Below, piece after piece: positions 17,422-23,679 of a DNA stretch of 26,461 nucleotides (its first letter is position 1; every line of letters begins with the position of its first letter). Location of the stretch: IMG/VR virus record IMGVR_UViG_3300010354_000536, positions 1-26,461 of that record; one strand, given 5' to 3'. Origin of the DNA: a virus. The position numbers and the translations under genes were made by a program. The notes under the pieces are model-generated. The model was given only the letters and a program-made list of their open reading frames with translations, was not told the origin of the DNA and did no database searches.

Positions 17422-17939
17422 ACGCCTTTACCCCACGCATCCTTCACCGGAGGGTCTAGGTACTCACGATTGCGAATACAGCCCCAGCCACGATACCCAG
17501 CAGGGTAACGGAACTTGCCAGACGGTCTTGTCCAGCCACGAATTGCGATGCGGTTAGCCACGATGATTTGATGGCGTCGGCTAGCGAGCGAGGGGTGAGG
17601 GGCGAATTCGCCACCACCCCAAGCAAGCCATGTCTTGTCAAAGATGCCGAGACCACCAGCCCATCTGCCTTTGTCCTGCCAGTTGCTAGCGGTTTCGCAT
17701 TGGGCAACCTTGTCCCAATACTCGTCGGCTGGCACAGGCAGTTGCTTGAACCATTCCGGTGACCATTTCTCAGGCTTCGGTTGTGGTTCAGGTTTCTCAT
17801 ACAGAAACACAGCAGAGGTAAGGCGTGTGATTTGGTCGGGCGGGGCTTGCGCCACTACTGGACTGACTACGCCAGTCAGCATCAGTAGAGCGCACGCTAC
17901 CGCCTTGTACTTCAGGAGTCTTCTCCGCTCAAAGCGCAA
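17418..17939 (-). CDS. Secreted Rpf-like (resuscitation-promoting factor) muralytic protein, 173 aa
   Basis: Residues 1-32 form a signal peptide: basic RFERRRLLKYK, hydrophobic core AVACALLMLTGVV, then a VVAQA cleavage-like end. Residues about 75-155 match the Rpf/transglycosylase-like fold: WDKVAQCETASNW with catalytic Glu82 after Cys81, GGLGIF, and ASRRHQIIVANRIAIRG, closing with a Cys154 likely paired to Cys81. Rpf domains cleave peptidoglycan glycan strands and are hallmark actinobacterial proteins. The only in-frame start is TTG at 17939, inside the previous gene with no clear ribosome site, so the start is uncertain. It may aid lysis or host-wall remodelling. Confidence 0.85.
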   Translation of the reverse strand: MRFERRRLLKYKAVACALLMLTGVVSPVVAQAPPDQITRLTSAVFLYEKPEPQPKPEKWSPEWFKQLPVPADEYWDKVAQCETASNWQDKGRWAGGLGIFDKTWLAWGGGEFAPHPSLASRRHQIIVANRIAIRGWTRPSGKFRYPAGYRGWGCIRNREYLDPPVKDAWGKGV

Positions 17940-18139
17940 GCAAGAACAGACTCACATTCGGCTTTCGCACGAAAGAGAAGCAAGTATTCACTTGCAATGT
18001 CGTCTGCTTTGCTATTGGCTCCAAGCCGTTGCACCTTCTTGGCAAGTTGGTCTGCGCCGATAGACAATGATTTGACTACGGCACGTAACTCTTGCAAGGT
18101 AAGTGAAACCTCGAGAGTCGGTTCGTATTTGTTGTTCAT
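17912..18139 (-). CDS. Hypothetical protein, 75 aa
   Basis: ATG 18139 overlaps the preceding stop (ATGA). The protein is almost entirely helical, with heptad-like leucine/valine spacing (VSLTLQELRAVVKSLSIGAD; ASEYLLLFRAKAECESVLAC), suggesting a small coiled-coil or helical hairpin. No family is recognised. Its last 28 bases overlap the Rpf-domain gene, an unusually long overlap in this operon that makes the start of that next gene uncertain rather than casting doubt on this one. Confidence 0.65.
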   Translation of the reverse strand: MNNKYEPTLEVSLTLQELRAVVKSLSIGADQLAKKVQRLGANSKADDIASEYLLLFRAKAECESVLACALSGEDS

Positions 18140-18417
18140 GATGCTTCCTGTTCTGATGTTTCTGTGAAGATAAGGTCAAGGTATTTCTTGACTGCATCTC
18201 TGTCCCATACAGAGTAGTTCGTGTTGCCAAATACAGACGGGTACAAACCAAGTTTGTGAACCATCATTGACTCACTAATACACTCAAATGTCACATTGCA
18301 GAAATCGTAGGAAATGTTCAGTTTCCAATAGCGACTTCCGTCACATGGCTCCATTTCTAGGGCAGAAACAAGCATGCCTCTACCTAGGTCTGTGTCTAGA
18401 AAGATTTGCTCTTTCAT
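18136..18417 (-). CDS. Hypothetical protein, 93 aa
   Basis: ATG 18417 overlaps the upstream stop (TGATG). The sequence has a beta-rich N-terminal half (YWKLNISYDFCNVTFECIS) and a helical C-terminus (WDRDAVKKYLDLIFTETS). No catalytic or metal-binding pattern is evident and I do not recognise a family. It is the second gene of the unit that begins at 18956 and lies just downstream of the palindromic operator candidate. Confidence 0.65.
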   Translation of the reverse strand: MKEQIFLDTDLGRGMLVSALEMEPCDGSRYWKLNISYDFCNVTFECISESMMVHKLGLYPSVFGNTNYSVWDRDAVKKYLDLIFTETSEQEAS

Positions 18418-18956
18418 CAGAACACCACCCGTGAGTTGCCGTTCTGGTCAACGCCGATGGTCGCAGCAGACTGCTCCACATCAACACCATCTTCCATCTC
18501 CGCCTCAACACACTTGGCAATCCTGTCATAGACAGTCTTGATTATTGAATGTTGCACATCTTGGATACCGCCAGACTTGGCAAAGATTGTTGCAAGCCAG
18601 CGAGCCGTGATTGTCGGCAACTCTGTAGTAGGACTGCCGTTCTCGTCACGAACATACTTGCCATTGCTATTCCAGCCATCAACCAAGTCATCAAGACCGA
18701 TACGACGCCCAATCGTGTAGGCGCTGTTGCTTCTTGTGCCTACATTCCTGTACTTGCGAGACACCCATTGGTCTTGCTTATTCCATTCCACTAGGCGGTC
18801 TTGGAACTGTTCATGAACAGCACGCATCGCTTCGTAGATGAAGTTCTCAGCGTCGTTGCCTGCTTGCCAATTTGTGTCGGCTTTGACAACAATTCTGATA
18901 CTTGTGTCAACGACCCATGTCTTGAGTTCGTTGGTTGGTTCTTGTTCTGTAGTCAT
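18417..18956 (-). CDS. Hypothetical protein, first gene of the replication unit, 179 aa
   Basis: I chose ATG 18956 (MTTEQEPTNELKTW) because it follows a purine-rich AAGAAAGAGAG and because the longer frame would run through the palindromic site at 19000-19015. The protein combines a beta-strand-rich N-terminus (TWVVDTSIRIVVKADTNW), a central region with Tyr/Asn/Gly, and an acidic C-terminus (EAEMEDGVDVEQSAATIG). No family is recognised. As the first gene after the palindrome, it is likely expressed early and strongly. Confidence 0.68.
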   Translation of the reverse strand: MTTEQEPTNELKTWVVDTSIRIVVKADTNWQAGNDAENFIYEAMRAVHEQFQDRLVEWNKQDQWVSRKYRNVGTRSNSAYTIGRRIGLDDLVDGWNSNGKYVRDENGSPTTELPTITARWLATIFAKSGGIQDVQHSIIKTVYDRIAKCVEAEMEDGVDVEQSAATIGVDQNGNSRVVF

Positions 18957-18999
18957 TGTGGACTCTCTTTCTTGTGTTGGTGTTACTGTAATTAGTGTG

Positions 19000-19015
19000 T
19001 TATACGGTTGTATAA
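19000..19015 (-). promoter_or_regulatory. Palindromic operator/promoter site 1 (TTATAC-N4-GTATAA)
   Basis: A perfect 6+6 inverted repeat, TTATACGGTTGTATAA, lies 43 bases upstream of the 18956 start in a short non-coding gap. Three more copies or near-copies occur at 21177, 22479 and 23203, always ahead of a leftward unit. Half-sites resemble a TATAAC -10 element but no -35 box is obvious. It probably binds a dimeric regulator or forms part of the promoter. Confidence 0.75.
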
Positions 19016-19023
19016 TTTCGTTA

Positions 19024-19935
19024 TCAGACGGCACGGCTGTATCCAAACTCTAGGTCATCTTCGTCGTCCCACTTGGGCAGATAACAACCATGCGTGGAAG
19101 ACCACACATAGTCTTGTGGTTCGTATGAACGCATCTCGTCAGGAAAACAATCACAGTCACCGGACAAAGCGCTCATCTCGCAGTAGTAACAAGTGAAACA
19201 CTTAGGACACGAAAGCGTATCGTCAATGTTGTACTCGTCTACCTGCTCAACATGACCGCAAAAGTTGCATGACCATTCCTCGTGGAAATGGTATGTCTGC
19301 TCAGGTTCTGTCTTGCTGACAGTCTTGGTTGACGGTTGCCAACCAGACGCATACATGCCGTAACCCACATTTGAGTATGTGCGTGTCCACTTGTATGAAC
19401 TGTTAGACCACCACACACCATTGACCCAATGACCTAGGTTCTCGTTGATGATGTAGTACGGGTTCTTGTTGTTCTTGTTGGCTGTCAAGATGACCAACTT
19501 GGAACCCTCAGCAAACTTGGAAATCTTCTTCCGCATTTTCTTAGAGTCCAAGATGGGTGTGCCACCGCTTGCAGGCAGAATGTCTTCGGCAAAGACACGA
19601 GTGTCAGAGCGACCATTCTGTTCTTCTAACGGCAACATACCGTTGTGAGCAAGCACAGAGTGCTTGTCACGACCAATCTGGAACGGGTGACAGTTAGCCT
19701 TGTTCGTGCCACCATGCGTAGTGATACGAGAGTGGAACAAAGCAGGACCGCTATGCTTGTTGCGTTGCTTCATGAACTCATCAAGCACCTGCTCAAACAC
19801 CATGCCGTGACCACGAAGAACCGTAGACCCAGCATGTATAGCCCAACCGAAACCGTCGGGATTGTTGTCGGCACCGACACGCAAATCTGTATCGCTTGCG
19901 GTGGTTCCTTCTTGCATGAATGTAAGTAGACACAT
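19024..19935 (-). CDS. Class II glutamine amidotransferase with C-terminal zinc cluster, 303 aa
   Basis: ATG 19935 is chosen over 19941: it puts Cys at position 2 (MCLLTF), the required N-terminal nucleophile of class II amidotransferases, and gives GAAAGGGG ideal spacing. Conserved motifs follow: NPDGFGWAI (about 25-33), FHSRITTHG (about 67-75), NCHPF (about 81-85), LAHNG (about 95-99) and SDTRVF (about 110-115). A C-terminal Cys-rich part (about 222-263: CNFCG, CPKC, CYYC, CDC) looks like zinc knuckles. It releases ammonia from glutamine, presumably for the amidoligase encoded just upstream, whose stop precedes this start by 2 bases. Confidence 0.92.
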   Translation of the reverse strand: MCLLTFMQEGTTASDTDLRVGADNNPDGFGWAIHAGSTVLRGHGMVFEQVLDEFMKQRNKHSGPALFHSRITTHGGTNKANCHPFQIGRDKHSVLAHNGMLPLEEQNGRSDTRVFAEDILPASGGTPILDSKKMRKKISKFAEGSKLVILTANKNNKNPYYIINENLGHWVNGVWWSNSSYKWTRTYSNVGYGMYASGWQPSTKTVSKTEPEQTYHFHEEWSCNFCGHVEQVDEYNIDDTLSCPKCFTCYYCEMSALSGDCDCFPDEMRSYEPQDYVWSSTHGCYLPKWDDEDDLEFGYSRAV

Positions 19936-19937
19936 TG

Positions 19938-21137
19938 TCATACCCCTTTCTCTGTTGCGTATTCGCTGAATGTTGTGTAGCCCTCGTCAGTAGCGAACTG
20001 ACGGAACTTGTCCCAACTGTAGGACTGTTTGATGTTGCCCTTGTACACCATGTTGCGTGCAAAGCGACACGCTGCATCGACGGCTTCGATGCGAGCGTTG
20101 AGCGACCTTGCGTTGAGCGTACCCTTAAAGAACCGCAACTCAATAGTTGAGTGGTTCTGCAAGTTGAGCGCAACATAGCGGTCAAAGTTGGCAGACTGAC
20201 CGATACGACCATGAGTGGTGATGTACCTGATGTAGTCCATCATGTTCTCACGCTCTTGGTCAGACCAGCGTGCGTAGGTTGACTCGCTACGACCAGCAAT
20301 CTTGCGCCATTGCTCATTGTTCGCATGGAACAACGCCATGAAGCGATACATGCTGGTGATGTTCTTCTGGAAATACTTGCGACCCACATGAATGTGAAGA
20401 CCGCAAGTGTTCGTGTTGGAAGAACGCATGCCCATGTTTGCCAACTCACGAAGACGAGTTGTATCAACACGCTCACGCCAGTAATCAAGCGTAAATGGGT
20501 GAGTCACAATCTCGTAACCGTTGTTGAGTGAACCGTCGCTCTTGAGATACGCAAGACTGCCAAAGATTTCTTGGGCAAGACGAGCGCCATCGTAACGGTC
20601 ACAATGAACAGCCTCTGTCTCTAACTCTATACCAAGCGTCGGCTTGTCAACCGAACTAGGCATGGCGTTAGCGTTAGACAAGATGACTTTCTTGCCGTGA
20701 CGAGTGGACACAAAGTGGAACTCTGCACGAGGCTTGTAACAATAACCCTTGATGAGACCTTCGTCTTCATCTTCTTCTGGGTCATCTTCGCACCGGTAAC
20801 AACCGTTGCTGTCGGAGTAGTGATAGTCGTGCCGTGAGCAATAACTCACACGCCTATCCCAACAACTCTCGCACCAATAATCATCGCTGTCATCTAGCCA
20901 ACGACAATCCTCGGTGAAGAACTGTTCCTCACAGTAACAACAAATAGTTGTGTACTCTGCAACACAGTCGTCACAGATGGTGCTGCTTTGTATCTCAAAC
21001 GATGGTTGATACTCATGTTCGTCTGACTCGTCCGTGTCATTGACAAGGAACTCGTTACAACATGAGTCACACGACCATGTTTCTGGTGGTTCTGCTTCGT
21101 TGTTGATTTCTTCTGGTGTTTCGTTTATGTCAGTCAT
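19938..21137 (-). CDS. Amidoligase (COOH-NH2 ligase) with N-terminal zinc cluster, 399 aa
   Basis: Residues about 20-117 are unusually Cys-rich and acidic (CDSCC, CDDC, CCYC, CESC, CYRC), forming several probable zinc knuckles. From about 165 on, the amidoligase (PF12224-like, glutamine-synthetase fold) motifs appear: GIELETE (169-175), SDGSL (200-204), GYEIVTHP (207-214), CGLHIHVG (245-252) and STIELRFFKGTL (330-341). These supply ATP/Mg ligands and catalytic residues. The enzyme would join an amine to a carboxylate with ATP use. It has its own AAAGGAAA ribosome site and a palindromic operator 39 bases upstream, and is paired with the amidotransferase gene. Confidence 0.9.
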   Translation of the reverse strand: MTDINETPEEINNEAEPPETWSCDSCCNEFLVNDTDESDEHEYQPSFEIQSSTICDDCVAEYTTICCYCEEQFFTEDCRWLDDSDDYWCESCWDRRVSYCSRHDYHYSDSNGCYRCEDDPEEDEDEGLIKGYCYKPRAEFHFVSTRHGKKVILSNANAMPSSVDKPTLGIELETEAVHCDRYDGARLAQEIFGSLAYLKSDGSLNNGYEIVTHPFTLDYWRERVDTTRLRELANMGMRSSNTNTCGLHIHVGRKYFQKNITSMYRFMALFHANNEQWRKIAGRSESTYARWSDQERENMMDYIRYITTHGRIGQSANFDRYVALNLQNHSTIELRFFKGTLNARSLNARIEAVDAACRFARNMVYKGNIKQSYSWDKFRQFATDEGYTTFSEYATEKGV

Positions 21138-21176
21138 GACATTTCCTTTCTGTTGTTTGTTGTGTTTGTGTTTCTG

Positions 21177-21192
21177 TTATACATCTGTATAA
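21177..21192 (-). promoter_or_regulatory. Palindromic operator/promoter site 2 (TTATAC-N4-GTATAA)
   Basis: TTATACATCTGTATAA lies 39 bases upstream of the amidoligase start, the closest spacing of the four sites. The leader between it and AAAGGAAA is A/C-rich on the coding strand. Site arms are identical to sites 1 and 4, while the 4-base centre differs, as expected for a dimeric protein's operator. Confidence 0.78.
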
Positions 21193-21206
21193 CGAGATTT
21201 GTTGGT

Positions 21207-21278
21207 TCATTTGTCTGCAAACCACATCATGATGAAAGCCAGCATAATCAGCCAGCCCACAATCAAGTATGTCATCAT
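21207..21278 (-). CDS. Single-pass membrane micro-protein, 23 aa
   Basis: ATG 21278 overlaps the preceding TGA (ATGA); a second ATG follows at once. The 23-residue product MMTYLIVGWLIMLAFIMMWF-ADK is almost wholly hydrophobic, so it reads as one transmembrane helix with a short charged end. It is the last gene of the unit starting at 22420. It could be a tiny holin-like or signalling peptide, but size and hydrophobicity alone do not show this. Confidence 0.5.
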   Translation of the reverse strand: MMTYLIVGWLIMLAFIMMWFADK

Positions 21279-21484
21279 TCCTCACCCCCCATCTCCGCTA
21301 TTGTGTCGTGAACCCAGCGTATGCAATAACCGTAGGTACCTAAGGCACCGGCTACCACATCGTCGTTGCGAAACAATGTGCATTGCCATTCGCCATGTCG
21401 CATGATGTCATCTGTTTCGGTATGGCGGTACGCCGGTTCCGGAACGATGACATAAGTGAACTCACCTAGTTGTTGGTAACTCAT
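21275..21484 (-). CDS. Hypothetical protein, 69 aa
   Basis: I chose ATG 21484 (MSYQQLGEFTYVIV), one base after the stop of the preceding zinc-binding mini-gene. The longer in-frame extension overlaps that gene fully and lacks sense. The product is beta-rich, aromatic and His/Arg-containing (EPAYRHTETDDIMRHGEWQC), with an acidic C-terminus. No family is recognised. Confidence 0.6.
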   Translation of the reverse strand: MSYQQLGEFTYVIVPEPAYRHTETDDIMRHGEWQCTLFRNDDVVAGALGTYGYCIRWVHDTIAEMGGEE

Positions 21485-21485
21485 G

Positions 21486-21647
21486 TCATGCCAACCTTTC
21501 TTTACACCAGTCGCACTTGCGACCCTCGTACAACAGCGTGTCGCCTTCGTACAAATCTTCTGATGAGATGACTTGACTACGACCATGAGACAGACAGTAT
21601 GTGTACCGCCCGTTCTTCCACGCTTTCGGTTCTTTCTCGTTACTCAC
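21486..21647 (-). CDS. Small zinc-binding protein, 53 aa, GTG start
   Basis: GTG 21647 follows AGAGGAAACAG with good spacing and overlaps the preceding stop by 8 bases. The product has YCLSHGRSQVISSEDLYEGD followed by YEGRKCDWCKERL. A Cys/His pair and a CxxC pair separated by about 22 residues indicate a single zinc ribbon or treble-clef-like knuckle. Functions of such mini-proteins in phages are mostly unknown. Confidence 0.65.
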   Translation of the reverse strand: MSNEKEPKAWKNGRYTYCLSHGRSQVISSEDLYEGDTLLYEGRKCDWCKERLA

Positions 21648-21852
21648 CTGTTTCCTCTTTCTGTTCTATCTCCTCAGCAATGTTGAGAAGAAAATCTATG
21701 TACGCAAGCAAACAAACATACGACGCATTAAACTCATCGTAATGTTCTTCTTCATCTTCGTAAATATGCGACTGTTCTGGTTCACCTAACCATTTGTCAA
21801 ATGCTAGATACCACTCGTCACTAAAGCGAAACTCGCCCCAATAGTTCTTCAT
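21640..21852 (-). CDS. Acidic hypothetical protein, 70 aa
   Basis: ATG 21852 overlaps the upstream stop (ATGA). The protein is aromatic at its N-terminus (MKNYWGEFRFSDEWYLAFDK) and strongly acidic later (IYEDEEEHYDEFNA; IAEEIEQKEETGE). An acidic, aromatic small protein expressed from an early unit could mimic DNA or bind a basic host protein, but there is no direct evidence. No family is recognised. Confidence 0.62.
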   Translation of the reverse strand: MKNYWGEFRFSDEWYLAFDKWLGEPEQSHIYEDEEEHYDEFNASYVCLLAYIDFLLNIAEEIEQKEETGE

Positions 21853-22169
21853 TGTGGCAACTCCTCAAAGTATTTCTTTGCTCGCACAATTGCTTGCATG
21901 ACTATCTCTCCTTCTGTTGCATCTTGCAACAAGTGGTATCTGACTTTTCCTTTGGGTTCTAACTGAATGATGTCATCTGAATTGGCAGAGTCAAACCATT
22001 CACGCAGAGGAACAAGACAAATGCCCATGAAACTGTTACTGCTACGAGCAACAAGAGCCATCTCCTTTCCCGTTATGTATGAGTCATCATCTGACGATGT
22101 TTCCACAATGGACAACCAGTAGTTATCGCTACCGATGTTGATAGTGATGTGGTCACGCTTGATTTCCAT
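21849..22169 (-). CDS. Hypothetical protein, 106 aa
   Basis: ATG 22169 shares a base with the previous stop (TAATG). The product is mixed alpha/beta: beta strands near the start (DHITINIGSDNYWLSIVETS), a middle EMALVARSSNSFMGICLVPL, and a C-terminal helix (EGEIVMQAIVRAKKYFEELP). No active-site pattern is recognised. It is the second gene of the unit controlled by palindromic site 3. Confidence 0.65.
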   Translation of the reverse strand: MEIKRDHITINIGSDNYWLSIVETSSDDDSYITGKEMALVARSSNSFMGICLVPLREWFDSANSDDIIQLEPKGKVRYHLLQDATEGEIVMQAIVRAKKYFEELPQ

Positions 22170-22420
22170 TACTTCACCTCATCTGCGTATACAGGCGAAA
22201 GCAACAAGCCTTCACTCTCGTACATGTTAAGCAACGCTGTTCGCTCGCATGGAATGAAATCACATTCCTGCACCCAGTTTGTACCCGCAATGCCAGATGA
22301 GAAAGCACGATAGCCAACTACTTGTCGCCCATTGCGACGGTAGTAATCCATCATCTCCAAAGCGGTAGGCAACGCCGGACGCTTGCTGTTATCTGTTCTT
22401 GTTTCTGTTGATGTATCCAT
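22169..22420 (-). CDS. Hypothetical protein, 83 aa, first gene of its unit
   Basis: ATG 22420 follows AAAGGAAAC at good spacing, and palindromic site 3 lies 58 bases upstream. The N-terminus is polar (DTSTETRTDNSKR). The rest contains MMDYYRRNGRQVVGYRAFSS and a single pair of distant cysteines. No family is recognised. Its position right after the operator indicates early or regulated expression. Confidence 0.65.
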   Translation of the reverse strand: MDTSTETRTDNSKRPALPTALEMMDYYRRNGRQVVGYRAFSSGIAGTNWVQECDFIPCERTALLNMYESEGLLLSPVYADEVK

Positions 22421-22443
22421 TTATGTTTCCTTTATTTGTATTT

Positions 22444-22502
22444 GGCTAGCCGTTGTGATTAGCCACCACTACCCACCGCTATACAACTGTATAACGGTGA
22501 GC
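22444..22502 (-). repeat. 59-bp repeat copy A carrying palindromic site 3
   Basis: This block matches 23168-23226 at 48 of 59 positions by manual alignment with no gaps. It contains palindrome site 3, CTATACAACTGTATAA (22479-22494), with one base changed in the left arm, followed on the minus strand by a conserved GGTGGG leader and a CACAAC stretch. Because conservation extends beyond the palindrome into the transcribed leader, it looks like a duplicated promoter-operator-leader cassette rather than a lone binding site. Confidence 0.8.
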
Positions 22503-22520
22503 AGTAATAGACAATCAGAC

Positions 22521-22685
22521 TCAGTAAGTCTGGTGCCATTCTCCTTCCTCGTCTTGCCAATCGTAAATGAAACCATCACGCTTGTCACGCATAATGTCCC
22601 ACTTCATAGTTGCCCATGCAGAAACAACCACAACAACCGACACAAGACCAATCGTTGCGAGAATGTCACGAATAACCATTTCCAT
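22521..22685 (-). CDS. Small membrane protein, 54 aa
   Basis: ATG 22685 lies 8 bases after the stop of the upstream gene with GAGG nearby. Residues about 8-26 (ILATIGLVSVVVVVSAWAT) form one clear transmembrane helix. The rest (MKWDIMRDKRDGFIYDWQDE) is charged and probably cytoplasmic. The size and single helix are compatible with a holin- or antiholin-like protein or a membrane-targeted inhibitor, without direct support. It ends just before the 22444-22502 repeat. Confidence 0.65.
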   Translation of the reverse strand: MEMVIRDILATIGLVSVVVVVSAWATMKWDIMRDKRDGFIYDWQDEEGEWHQTY

Positions 22686-22693
22686 GACCAACC

Positions 22694-23131
22694 TCACTTA
22701 GCCTTGCGAGCGTTGGCGAGCAAGTAGCGAGCGTATTCCTCGATTTGGCTCGGTGACATTTCGTTGCGGAGACGACGCAAGTCGTTCTCTGCACGCTTAG
22801 TTGGCGTTGCCTTCTTGTTTCGCTTGTTGCCATTGTCATCGTTGTACGACGCTTTCGTCGTGCGAAGATGAGACATGGACTTAAACTCAGAACGCTTGTA
22901 GCCCATTTCGTTAGCCCACTTGACATAGCCAACCATCTGACCAATCGTGTTCTCTGACCAATCATCATTGACTGACGCTTTAGCGTATTCGCTAACTGTC
23001 TCTGCACCAGAGACAACGAAGTCTGCATAAGCGTTCCACCAGCCTTCTAACGCTGTAAGTGAGCCAGCGTTAATAAGCCCGATGATGTTCTTGCTCGTGA
23101 AGTTTGACTTCACCTTCTTGCTAGTAGCCAT
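22694..23131 (-). CDS. Hypothetical protein, 145 aa, first gene of its unit
   Basis: ATG 23131 follows AAAAGGAAAAC, and palindromic site 4 lies 71 bases upstream. The protein has a basic N-terminus (MATSKKVKSNFTSKN), a helical middle with Trp/Tyr (ALEGWWNAYADFVVSG), and a Lys/Arg-rich linker (NGNKRNKKATPTKRAEN) before a C-terminal helix (NEMSPSQIEEYARYLLANAR). The basic linker suggests nucleic-acid contact. No family is recognised. Confidence 0.66.
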   Translation of the reverse strand: MATSKKVKSNFTSKNIIGLINAGSLTALEGWWNAYADFVVSGAETVSEYAKASVNDDWSENTIGQMVGYVKWANEMGYKRSEFKSMSHLRTTKASYNDDNGNKRNKKATPTKRAENDLRRLRNEMSPSQIEEYARYLLANARKAK

Positions 23132-23167
23132 TGTGTTTTCCTTTTGTGTTTCACGCTCTTGCGTGAT

Positions 23168-23226
23168 GGATAGTCATTGTGACTAACCACAACCGCCCAC
23201 CGTTATACAACCGTATAACGATGAGC
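23168..23226 (-). repeat. 59-bp repeat copy B carrying palindromic site 4
   Basis: This is the second copy of the promoter-operator-leader cassette, aligned to 22444-22502 with an offset of 724 bases. It carries the perfect palindrome TTATACAACCGTATAA (23203-23218). On the minus strand it reads palindrome, then a GGTGGGCGGTTGTGG leader, then the ribosome site of the 23131 gene. It starts 13 bases beyond the stop of the gene ending at 23239. Confidence 0.8.
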
Positions 23227-23238
23227 GACAGTCGCTAT

Positions 23239-23433
23239 TCACGAACAACGCTTACGCATCTCCCTCTCTATGTCCTTCACTTCCCAATAAGTCATGCGAG
23301 TGTGTCCACCGTCGAACCCCTCGCAAGTGACATCGAGCAAGTAATCCAAATAATCAACTCTCTTTCGTCGTTCATTCACAAGTGTTCGGAATGACCACGA
23401 ACGCAGTTCGCTTGAGCGTGTAAATGTTCTCAT
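23239..23433 (-). CDS. Hypothetical protein, 64 aa
   Basis: ATG 23433 shares one base with the preceding TGA (TGATG). The product is basic (MRTFTRSSELRSWSFRTLVN ERRKR) with a Tyr/Asp-rich centre (VDYLDYLLDVTCEGFDGG) and a charged C-terminal helix ending RKRCS. No family is recognised. It lies just ahead of palindrome site 4, so it ends its own transcription unit. Confidence 0.58.
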   Translation of the reverse strand: MRTFTRSSELRSWSFRTLVNERRKRVDYLDYLLDVTCEGFDGGHTRMTYWEVKDIEREMRKRCS

Positions 23434-23624
23434 CACGACCACGCCAACAGATTTGCAATTTCGTGTGCAAGCGTTACACGAATAGAGCAAGTGTCGCACC
23501 AGTACCAACTACAGCCAATTTCTTCGTACTTGCATTTGTGGAACTTGTCAATGAGTGCAAGGCGCTCATTAAGAACACGATTACGCTCACGCAACCGCTG
23601 TTCTCTTTCTTCTTTCGGTGACAT
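23433..23624 (-). CDS. Small Cys-containing protein, 63 aa
   Basis: I prefer ATG 23624 (MSPKEEREQRLRERN), which follows AGAAAGAGAAC. An in-frame ATG at 23678 would add 18 basic residues but would include a perfect hairpin (23648-23667) in the coding region. The N-terminal half is a charged helix. The C-terminal half has KCKYEEIGCSWYWCDTC, four cysteines that could bind zinc, followed by a hydrophobic helix. A His-Glu pair (LAHEIANLL) recalls half of an HExxH motif, but the second His is missing. Family not recognised. Confidence 0.58.
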   Translation of the reverse strand: MSPKEEREQRLRERNRVLNERLALIDKFHKCKYEEIGCSWYWCDTCSIRVTLAHEIANLLAWS

Positions 23625-23647
23625 TGGATAGGTTCTCTTTCTCTTGG

Positions 23648-23667
23648 TGCAGGATTTCGTTCCTGCA
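23648..23667 (-). promoter_or_regulatory. Perfect 7-bp hairpin upstream of the 23624 start
   Basis: TGCAGGA-TTTCGT-TCCTGCA forms a seven-pair stem with a six-base loop, 23 bases upstream of the chosen start. It may be a leader RNA structure. There is no U-tract, so it does not look like a terminator. Confidence 0.5.
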
Positions 23668-23679
23668 GAGCGCCCCATT

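Noticed and set aside
19000-23218. CRISPR-like array from the four palindromes
   Set aside because: Spacing is irregular (over 0.7-2 kb), the copies sit upstream of separate genes, and there are no regular spacers or cas genes. The Cas4-like nuclease at 15816-16679 is a typical phage replication-module enzyme.
23433-23624. LAHEIANLL as a zinc-metalloprotease HExxH motif
   Set aside because: The second His is absent; the four cysteines suggest a structural zinc site instead.
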